Shown: positions 54,708-64,000 of the stretch, in pieces
Position numbering within the stretch: the stretch's first letter is position 1
Layout: each line of letters starts with the position of its first letter
Assembly (NCBI RefSeq): GCF_042242105.1
Contig: NW_027254956.1
Coordinates: forward strand, 248,001 to 312,000
Reading direction: 5' to 3'
Length of the DNA: 64,000 nt
Source of the DNA: Pempheris klunzingeri
Taxonomy: Eukaryota > Chordata > Actinopteri > Acropomatiformes > Pempheridae
Made by a program: the position numbers and the translations under genes
Notes under the pieces: generated by a model
Databases searched by the model: none
What the model was told of the DNA's origin: nothing
The model's input: the letters and a program-made list of their open reading frames with translations, nothing else

Positions 54708-56935
54708 TTGCTCAGCCAGTTGTGATCACAAAGCCAAAATCAAGGAAATCAATGAGATAGATGCAGCTCTTTGACTTAAAGTTTCATTAAAATTGATTGA
54801 CATGTTTCTTTGATTGGCATTGTTGACATTGTCATTTAAGTGCTAGTCAGCAAAATGTTATTTTTACTTCTCTTATACGGTAAACAGTACACTTTATATT
54901 CATATATAGACTTTAATTCCCTTTGCAAAACATATGCTATTATGAGGTTATTTTTACGTCTCTGACTGCACACAAAACGTGCTGTTGTAAAGTTATTTTT
55001 ACTTCATTATTGATTGCACTTCTCTAAATTTACTGTATATTTCACTGAAACATATGCTATTGTAAAGCTCTAAATAATCTATAAGCTTAAGATTTTGTCC
55101 GATTTATAAGATAAGATATTCCTTTATTAGTCCCACAAGGGGGCAATTTACAAAAGACCCCAAACTACACCTCACCTGTCAAATCCCACCAACAGTCTGT
55201 TGTTCAGACCTTTTTCATGCCTCATGTGAATGAAAGATCATTTTGTAATTATGAGAAAACTATGCCTTAATTATGGGAAAAAACACGTAATTGTTATGAT
55301 ACAAAGACTACAAAATGTCTCGTAGCATTCTCACAGGTGATGTATGATCATAATGATACCAAGTCAGATGAATGAAATATGAAAGTAATTTTTGGATTAG
55401 AAAAACTTTTTTCTTTGATCAATGCAACGTCTCCCCCGCTGGAACAAGTAATAAAGACTTTTATCCTCATCATAGAGCTGTGTCATAGATTATTTCATTT
55501 GAAATAAACCATATTGGTCGAGGATTCATACTTAAATACTTACATACAGTTATCACTGCATGCCACAGTATAATATAACTCAAGCACGTTAGATTAAATG
55601 TATAATACTCTGCTCACTACCTGGTAGTGTAGTTTCTGTATAATTATTGCAACATATTTGCTGTGTATCATTGAAGTACACTCAACTTCCTTTTGTGTTT
55701 GGCATAAATGAAGAGGATGTATTGTATGGGGTTGCAGTTCGTACTGTGTCACTATGTTGTCTGTAGACTGAGTTGAGCATCAAACTAATTTGTTTTTAGG
55801 TATGCAAAATGCATCCTATTATAGCCTAGGCAGAAACTTACATTTTTAAAACCTTCCAATAGCGATTAATTGTATTGCTTAAATGGGCATATGATTCAAT
55901 CAGTCTGAATTTATTATTCATTTGAGACTATTAGGCTAAATGCATGCAAGTTAATTGAGTTTACATTTGCTGAATTTAGGATAAAGAAATAACTCTGATG
56001 GCTGTCTACACACTTTTTGGGAGGAAGTGTTTGTGGTTTTAAGTGTCATGTACTAATGAACCAAACATCAGCAGCTGTTAGTAAGAATCGTGTTTTTTTT
56101 TTTTTCAGCACAACACTGAAGACGTAAAATAAGACTATTACCTCAAGTGACACAGCTTGCCATGCTGCTCATTTGTAGGATGTCTCGCTAACTAAAAAGG
56201 AAGCATCTTCTCGACTTATAACGTGTGATTCGCTCGCTAATACATCAACTCCTAGAGCCTGTGCACTCACTGATCATCATCATCAGTCTTACATCCTTAG
56301 ACCTTTTGGGATAATACTCCTGAGAGCAGGAATCAAGCCAGTCAGAGAGGTCACGATCTACAGAGTTCAGTTTAGAGAGGCTTCAGTGTGATGGCCTGTT
56401 TCTTTACAGAAATATAATTTGTTTGTATTTGTATGTTCAATCATGAGGAGACTCTTTCATATGAACTGAGACTGATGCAGTTACTTAATATGGACTTATA
56501 TGGAGAGTTGTGACAAAGAATTGTGCTCAGCCAGGATACTTTGCAGAACCATAATCATTAACTATCGACAAAAAATATAGTAAACATGAAATAAGAAATA
56601 TGGGACTTTAATTTCTAACGGAGCCATCCAACAAAGCTTTACATGATTCAATTTATTTCTATGTATGCACAAAAAAAAGCCCTTTCTAGGTTACTGTCAG
56701 TAAAGCTACTTTATCTCAATGACATGAATTAGTTTCAGTTTTAAGACATTTAAAATGGTTGTAACAGCAAATTGTTGTTTGATATCCCATCTACAACATA
56801 TAACACTGTTCCTTCTACTACATGTCAGCCAGAAATCAAATAAACAAGACGAGAGGAAGTACAAATAGATCAATAGCCCAGTGGTTTTATGCTAACTTTT
56901 TTTCAAGAACTCCTCTACACAATCAATAATGAAAA
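54708..56935. other. Gap between HCAR gene and KNTC1 3' end
   Basis: No coding exon was seen. It contains the receptor 3' UTR (AATAAA at about 55452) and one reversed retroposon tail near 55103-55155. Confidence 0.5.
55103..55155 (-). repeat. Non-LTR retroposon 3' tail, reversed
   Basis: AAGATAAGATATTCCTTTAT followed by TAGTCCCACAAGGGGGCAAT is the reverse complement of the common teleost ending (aatttcccc..gggactaataaagg then TATCT repeats). It is the third copy of this type of 3' end in the window. Confidence 0.6.
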
Positions 56936-56938
56936 GTA

Positions 56939-56944
56939 TTTATT
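56939..56944 (-). terminator. KNTC1 poly(A) signal
   Basis: AATAAA on the minus strand lies about 108 bp after the KNTC1 stop (57052-57054). Confidence 0.55.
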
Positions 56945-57051
56945 CCATAACATTACATAACAATGGAAAGATGTCAAGTGCAAATGTTGCATCTCAGCCC
57001 AAGATAGACCAAGTAAGAATACATAAATACAGCCGCAGAAATGGTGTCAGT

Positions 57052-60000
57052 TCATCCCGAAACTCCATTCTGCATATTGAGAAACTCCTGAAAAACAAAT
57101 TAAAGTAGAATTACTTGTCTGCTATGTTTCTATAACCAATCAATACAAACTCTAAACTAATAAGATGAATAGAACAATCTAAATTGAAATAATATCAACA
57201 CAATATTAATTGTGTTAAACTCTTTGTAGTGCTACTCTTCTCTGTATCCTTGACTAAACTGGGTCCAGGATATCAGCCTCAGTTACCTTCAGGGAGCTCG
57301 CTGAAGGTGAGCCGTTTGTCAGCATTTTCCCTCTTTGATGCTCTCTGTGTTTCATGTACTCACAAGCAAGTGAGTCAGCATCATCCTGACTGGGGAGCAG
57401 GATTAAAAAACCTGGTGTGAAAAACTCAAATTTTGCTTTAGAACAGGTCAGATGCACAGGGTGGGCTTTTGCTTTCCTGTGATATTTGGCATTGAAAAGC
57501 AACAACACAAGAACACAAATAAACAAACACACTTACCAGTTCTGGCTGATCAGGTAGTCCACTAAGTCTTTCACCTGGTTAGGCTGGCCATTTGACACAA
57601 CAAGCTGCTTCAGATGCTTGAAGTGTTTGGTCTTCAACAGTTTCTGGTGCTGTCCATTTTGGCTGATGAAAGTTAATACAGTCACCCTGATCTAAAGAAT
57701 CATGAACGTAAACAACATAATGAAATAAACAAAAGGCACTAAAAGTTGAAACACACACGCAATGAAAATGTGTTTCGATGTACCAGACAAATTCAGGTTC
57801 ATGGAAACAATGTCTGATATCTTTACACCATCAGACCCATCACACGTAGCTTCAAAATCACACCTATATGTGCCATATATACTTGGAAAAAAAATATTCA
57901 GTAACACTGTGTTTTACAACAACAGTAGTATACATTACATGTTGATTTTTTATTGGAACTAGAAGATAAGTGTGTCCTCTGCTGACATTTTGCTGATGAA
58001 ACTGTTGAAATGGCTGAAAAACAGCTAAGGTTGCATTTTAAATACAAACACTTAAAGACGCAAGCTAGCAGCTAAAATTGAAGAGTGAAGTTGAGGTGCC
58101 AATTTAAGAATAAGTGTTGAGTGAAGTCATGAAGGAGGAAAAGAGGAAAGTCATATGACCTGCGAGGGAATTCCAGCCAATTCCCCAGTGTTCATAAGCT
58201 CTTCCACCTGCTCAAGGACAGCGACTGGGTTGCAGACAGACAGAAAGCCCTGGAAACGGCAAAAAGAAAGTGACGGTCATGACAACTTAATTATAATTAG
58301 GGCCTCAAAAAGGTACAGGTTCTCCAAACAGTTCCTTCTATCACCACATGGACGTACTCACCTGGATCTGCTGAGCCTTTTTATTGGCACAGGGGATGAG
58401 AAGGAGAGTTCCCAGAGCAAATGCTGGCAGATTGAACTGTGCAAAGCGATTGGCAATTCCTATCAGGTCCAGACTCAACAGGAAAGGGCACCTTGGGAAG
58501 AAAGAGGAGTGGCAGTAAGATTGGAATAAACATGCAGAGACTACGACTTATTATTCAGAGCATCACTATTTTTTTTCATAAATAAATTCGAATCAGTACA
58601 CGGATTGAATCGTTCATATTCAAGTACTATCAGTACATAGTCCTAACATGCAGAGAAGTTGGTGGTAACTGATGAGTAAAACGTACTTGAGGAGCAGAAC
58701 AAAGGTCCTGTAGAGTATTGCCCGTTGATCAGGACTCAGAGGAACAGAAGCTGTCACCAAGAAAACAGATCAAACAGTCAGGAGCATTCAAGAGGCCTAC
58801 TGAACAGTGTACATCAAAAGTAAGAGGCTTCATAAAAATATATAATAATTTGGTGCATTTAGTTCTAGCTATCATCATCTTTTCAGTATTCAATATATTG
58901 TCTTGCTCTCTATGTGCTAGTTTGAGGATATCCGAGGCCTAAACAAAACTATTGCAACTCGGTTTCAAAGTCTCAGCAAATGAACATTATTTCTTTAGGT
59001 GCCGACATGTAACACAGGCATACAAACATATAAAAAGACAATATAAAAGACCAAAGACATTTTGCTTGTCTTCTTTTAGCCTGCATGGGTAAAAAGATTT
59101 GCCCTGATATTTTGGAAACCATATGCCAATGACTGGCCTTCAGGTAAATAAAACAGAATTATTAAATAGATCAAAATTGTCTCATCATTTCTAAATTTAA
59201 AGAATTTACAATGAATCCAGCCTATCAGCATCCATTATTCTGACAAAACACCGCATAAATGAAGACCAGTCAACCTCAAAACATAAATTCCATTCCACTG
59301 ATGGAAGCGAATTCCGAATCATAAACATAGTACCTGAGACAAAAGGTGCCAGTATCATACTCCTCCAGGTCCTGGAGAAACTAGAAATCTGGGGAGAAAA
59401 TTAAGCAAATAAAAGAAAATTAACTTAAGTGAAGTTGTTTCTATTATCATTGGACATATTGTATTCTGAGCCGTATTGTCGTAGTAATGGTCGAACATGC
59501 TTGGTGGGCTCGCTGCCAATTAACATTTAACCTGGTTTGATTTTAACTGTGAAACATTTGTTGCATTTCACATCAGTCTCTCTCTCTGTGCCCACATTTC
59601 CTGCCTATATGTCTACAGATAGCATTTCACAATTTTTTTTGTAACATGTAAATGTGAAATGTTCTGTAACAGAGAAAATCATAACACCATTTACAGTTTG
59701 CATACTAAAACATGGGCTGCACAGTGGTTAGTGGTTAGCTGTTGCCTCACAGCAAGAAGCCAGTTCAAACCTGGATTTGAACCGGGGGTCTTTCTGTGTG
59801 GAGTTTGCATGATGTCCCTGTGCTTGTGTGGATTTTCTGCGGGTACTCACAGCCCCACAGTCCAAAGTCTGTGCAGGTTAGGTTAATAGGTGACTCTAAA
59901 TTGCCCGTAGGTGTGAGTGTGAGTGGTTGTCTGTCTCTATGTGTTGGCCCTGTGATTGGTTGGCGACCAGTCCAGGGTGTATCCCGCCTCTTGCCCAAAG

Positions 60001-63000
60001 TCAGCTGGGACTGGCTCCAGTCCCCCCGCGACCCTGAAGAATAAGTGTTATAGACAACAGATGGATGGATGGATGAATACTAACACATTACCTCCCACAG
60101 CGCAGGCACAGCCACTGCTGCCTCTAGCACCCTCTGGAGGTGGCAGATCTGAGGGGAGAACATGTCAGCACTATTTCAAATCACTTATCCACAATGTCTT
60201 TATTTAATGTATTTAGGATATCAAGCAGTCCATCCACCTCAACAATTTAGTGTAGACTGGAGAAAAACTAAAAAAAAAAACAGGCATCATGTACGAATGA
60301 TATACTGGGTAAGTTTTTCTCTTTATAGAATTTGACTTAATTATGTGAATATAAAGTTTTTCTCTGATGCACATCCCCTCACCAAGTTGAAACCCAGCAG
60401 CTTCTGCAGCAGACTGTTCCACAGCTGAGGGTCGTACACCTGATACTCCAAGCACAAGTCTGCCACCAACTGCACTGCCTGAAAGGACAAAAGGTGCTTT
60501 CGTTTTTTTAAGTGCAACATTTCTGACATAGCAACATTAAAATGAAGTAACTAGCTGGAATTGTTTTAATGCTTTCAGTTAGACGGTACCTGTGGCTCAT
60601 GACTGTGGTTCTTCCACAGCCCTTTAATTAAGCCCTCTTTGGGACTACTGAGGAAAGACTGCACTGTGTGAGGGATGTTTAACACCTCCAGTTGAGAAAC
60701 AAAGATGTAGCACTTCAGGTAATATCTGCATGGGAATATATAATACAGAAGCATTAACACATCTGAAACATCCCTTAAATTAACTTTGAAATTAGATGAT
60801 CTGCTGCAGCAACAGCTGTCGGGAGCAGCTGAAAGCAGAATTAATAATTCCATCAGAACTACTAGACAGATTTCCTGGCCTCTTACTGAATTTTTGTCCT
60901 GGGGATCTGCAACTTAGCCTCCAGTGTGGCTGCATCAGCAAGACGGACGAGACAAAGCAGCGCTCGAGTCCGATGGCAGAAGGTCAGACGAGGCCCAGAG
61001 GTGTTGAAGGGCTACAGGAGGAATTCCAAAAACAGACATCAGCCACTTTCCCTGGACACTTTGTCCAATTTTGACTCACTCCCATTTATTACTCACCCAG
61101 GTGTCGGCAGATAGGATAGGGCTCAGAAGACGGACAGCATCATCAGTGGGGCAAGATTGCAGCATGTACACCACCCTGAGAGAATCAAATAAATAAAACA
61201 AACAGAGAAGCCAACGGATTTTGGTTTTGCAACTCTTTGCCCTGGTGTGACCATCATCCTGATGTACAGTGAAATGCAGATTTCAAAGACCAGCAACTGA
61301 AAATTTGTGTTTTATACTGTACATGTTGTACTGTACATAAAAAGGTACTCTCCCAGTTGATAATACAAACCTAATTCAATGTAATGGACAATTATGCAAA
61401 ATTCTGCAAAAAATAACAGTGATGTCTCTACCTCATTAAGTCTGCATCCTCCTCGATGTTGCTGACACATTCATAATTGCCAATGTCCTTAATAAAAAAA
61501 AAACAATGTTCTGTTAAAAATTCGACACAATGGACCCAGATAAAACATAAACAGATGCATTTGGACAGACGCCGTCATTGGCTAATAAAAATAAGGGTAA
61601 GCTCAGACCAACCTTAGTAACAGCAGGGCCTGTTTTGCAGATCCATTTTTCCAACATCATATTACGTATTTTCAGGAGATCCACATTGTTGATGGTGGCT
61701 ATTTCCTTCACCACTGCATGTATGTCTGCTCAGAGGCAAAAAGGAGAAACTAATTTATGACTGGTTGTGGAATGATTCGAAGTCATAAAAAAATAACGCA
61801 AAGCAAAATGGACAATACAACGCACTTAAATCCAGCAGCCATCTTTAGCACATCAAGTACTAAAGAAAATAAAGCCAGTCCTACAGAGAGAACATTGGTT
61901 TCTTTCAGCCTCAACATCAGGTTGCATCCTCACCAGGATAAGTTTGACCTCCTGTGTCTCTGAAGTGCTTCTCCACACTGCTGTGCTCATACAAGGCAAC
62001 TATGAGCCTGGCTGGCAGCCCAGTCAGTTTCAGATTCTCTGGGCTGTTCAGCTGGCTGGTCATCAAGGTGTTCTCAGTAGTCGAGCGCTGGAACTGCAAC
62101 TTCAGCTTAGACAGGAAGGTCTCCCCTCTAGCCCGTGCTGCCTCCTGCTCAGGATTAGAGGGGGGTAAAATAAAAATAAAAAAAACAGTTTATGAAAAAC
62201 TAACTAGATAAAGATATGAAACACTTGAAGTTTATGCTTTGCAAATGCTGACCTCAAGGTTTGGGTCTTTCAGCCAGGCATCTCCAAGAGCCAAACAGAA
62301 CCTTAGTGACTGTGTCTTCTCGTAGCCTGTAGGGAGCAGGTAACACTTCAGTACAAACATACAATCAAGCAGTGTAAAGATAGTGTCTAATCTGCAGGTC
62401 AGACCTGGTGGCAGCTCCTGGGTGATCTTGTGGGCTGTGGCAGCGGCCCACTCTGGGCTCTGGATGCAGTGGATGTACTTCATCATGGTCTTTGCCACCT
62501 TGAAAGTTTCCTTATTGTAACCATGACCCTGACCCCTTTTCCTCTGCTCTAAGAGTAAAGGCTTCATCTTCTTCTCAAACACATGGTTTGCTGCCGACAT
62601 GTACAACTTGTCAAGGCTCACCTGGAAAGAGACAGCAAAGTTTGAATAACTGCCAAACTTTATGGATGAATCTATATTTTTATGTTTATACAGAGTAAGG
62701 TGACTTTTTATATTGGTGTGCTTTACCTTCATCAGTTTGCTAATCAAAAGAAGAGTAGGGAAGGTCTCCTCACTGAGCTCAGGAGCTAAAAACAGAAAAA
62801 TATTTTAGTTTATTCAGTCTTAACACATTTCATTGACTATTTAAATCAATTTATTTAAATTATTTATAACAAAGAATACACATTTTGCCAACTGAAGCTT
62901 TACAAAGAAGTCCTAGATGACAGTCTGTAAAGTCTATCACACACTTGAGGAACTCAATTTCAATCACCTGTGAGTCAGACTGCAGTTAACTGAAATGATA

Positions 63001-64000
63001 TTATAACCTCAAATGAGTTAAAAAATAATTCCCTCTTTTTAGATTAAACCAGATACCAACAGGTAACCAGTGCAGAGCAATTAAAATCAGAGTCAAGCTC
63101 ACAGATGATCTTCCAGTAATGTTTGGTCTGCATAAGAAGGTGGAAGGGCAGTCTGCTGTTGGACAGGGGGTTTGGCAGCAGGCTGTTTTCTAGAAGATAT
63201 GTGTTCTCCACATCTGAGGGAGGAGAGATTCGCTTGTAGGACTTCAGGTGCTGAAGGAGACCCATTGCCTGTGGATTAAAAGACACTGGTTGCCAGTCTG
63301 CACAAAACATTTGGAGGACAAGTGACTCTTTAATTTCAAGTGTGCCAGGGAGTTTTTTACCTGACTAACAGAGAAGCTTGTCACGTTCTCATCTGCAGCC
63401 TGTATGATCTTCAACACTACTTCGATCCTCTCATAGTTGTAAGGGCTGAGCTGCATGAGGAAGGCATTTTGCAAGACTGTAAAGACTAGTTGCGCTGCTG
63501 TCATTTAAAAGCTACACAATAAAACCGTGTATATAGCTTTTGATTTTTAAAGTACTGTTAATTAAGCACACTCCTATTGTACATTTTTATTGAATACGTT
63601 GTCTTTGATCAGCCTCTGGGTTAAACTGAAATATTCTCATTCCATCAGAAGTTATTAGAAATTTCACTCATGTAAAAGGGGCTGAAAAATCATTTACACT
63701 GAGCCCTGCTGTTAAAGAGAAACCACTTTAAATATTTCCCTCCTCTGGTTTGTCCCCCATGCACAAACCTTGAACATGGCAGCACAGAGACTGTCAGTGA
63801 GCTCGCTGGTGCTGTGTAACATCGGGATAATCTGCAGGACTCGCTCCAGTACATCTGCATGACACAGAGGCTGCATCTCTTCCTGGCATGAGCTTGAGTC
63901 ACCTGCACTTTCCTCGTCCCCTTGGAGCAACAGTAAGGTGGTGATGTACTGGTTGATCACACTGTCGTGGTCAAGACTGAAAGTACTGCAGGTAGACGCA
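57052..64000 (-). CDS. kntc1: Kinetochore-associated protein 1 (Rod), C-terminal part, 5' end outside window
   Basis: Twenty-one exons right to left, in phase: 63769-64000 (partial or starting at 63985), 63361-63450, 63103-63268, 62727-62785, 62405-62621, 62253-62326, 61934-62144, 61613-61725, 61432-61487, 61097-61175, 60887-61011, 60590-60725, 60383-60478, 60092-60148, 59334-59388, 58687-58750, 58362-58491, 58160-58249, 57537-57691, 57287-57389, 57052-57087. They encode about 780 of the ~2200 residues of Rod, covering the Rod C-terminal domain. Matching blocks include LSPYNYERIEVVLKIIQAAD, LKSYKRISPP, EETFPTLLLISKLMK, AVVKEIATINNVDLLKIRN, SSPKEGLIKGLWKNHSHEP and WNSLLQKLLGFNL. Rod with ZW10 and Zwilch forms the RZZ complex, which recruits dynein and Mad1-Mad2 to kinetochores and builds the fibrous corona. 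The start of exon 63450 was set at CTCATGCAG because it alone keeps phase and family length. Confidence 0.95.
59702..60088 (+). mobile_element. tRNA-derived SINE-like element with target duplication in KNTC1 intron
   Basis: The body is about 59714-60076. It opens GGGCTGCACAGTGGTTAGTG, holds a pol III B-box-like AGTTCAAACCTGG, TTTCTGTGTGGAGTTTGCAT, TGACTCTAAATTGCCCGTAG, TCCAGGGTGTATCCCGCCTC and CCCCCGCGACCCTGA, and ends in (GGAT)n. I recognise this as one of the commonest teleost repeats. It is flanked by ATACTAAAACAT (59702-59713) and ATACTAACACAT (60077-60088), a 12-bp target duplication with one difference. It sits antisense to KNTC1 and almost touches the donor at 60091. Confidence 0.85.

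Noticed and set aside
63361-63504. Longer version of KNTC1 exon beginning with MTAAQLVFTVLQNAF
   Set aside because: Any acceptor in that stretch breaks the phase with the preceding exon; starting at 63450 restores phase and the family's length.

Overview
The window looks like nuclear DNA of a ray-finned (teleost) fish. Genes are split into many short exons with GT/AG introns, long CA/TG microsatellites are frequent, and several interspersed repeats have teleost-type ends. No prokaryotic operon, phage, CRISPR or intact retroviral structure was seen. All splice models were read by eye from reading frame, splice signals and remembered vertebrate homologues. No database search was run.

Layout. 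1-9700: no gene could be assigned. 9740-10400: GC-rich, promoter-like block with possible 5' exons on either strand. 13186-13734: complete minus-oriented retroposon with a 9-bp target duplication. 14330-15338 (+): MTRFR (C12orf65-type mitochondrial release/rescue factor, 169 aa). 16277-20065 (+): KMT5A/SETD8 histone H4K20 monomethylase (8 coding exons, 335 aa). 21135-23127 (-): RILPL2 (4 exons, 196 aa), tail to tail with KMT5A. 24515-28947 (-): RILPL1 (8 exons, 472 aa). 30954-49519 (-): HIP1R (32 exons, 1070 aa), with a probable second first exon at 45112-45156. 53766-54707 (+): single-exon GPCR of the hydroxycarboxylic acid receptor (HCAR) family, 313 aa. 57052-64000 (-): last 21 coding exons of KNTC1/Rod, cut by the window edge.

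RILPL1 and RILPL2 are related adaptors for Rab GTPases and cilia. HIP1R links clathrin coats to actin. KNTC1 is the large subunit of the kinetochore RZZ complex, and KMT5A is a cell-cycle-regulated chromatin enzyme. There is no pathway-level cluster. What joins these genes is conserved synteny with human 12q24.31: MTRFR-KMT5A-RILPL2-RILPL1 and KNTC1-HCAR-HIP1R are two blocks in human that lie side by side here.

No new multi-gene system was found. The most unusual signals are repeats placed right at splice sites. A 137-bp pure CA/TG tract forms the acceptor of HIP1R exon 19. A TCTG repeat forms the weak donor of RILPL1 exon 1. A SINE-like element landed within about 15 nt of a KNTC1 donor, and its target duplication overlaps that splice site.
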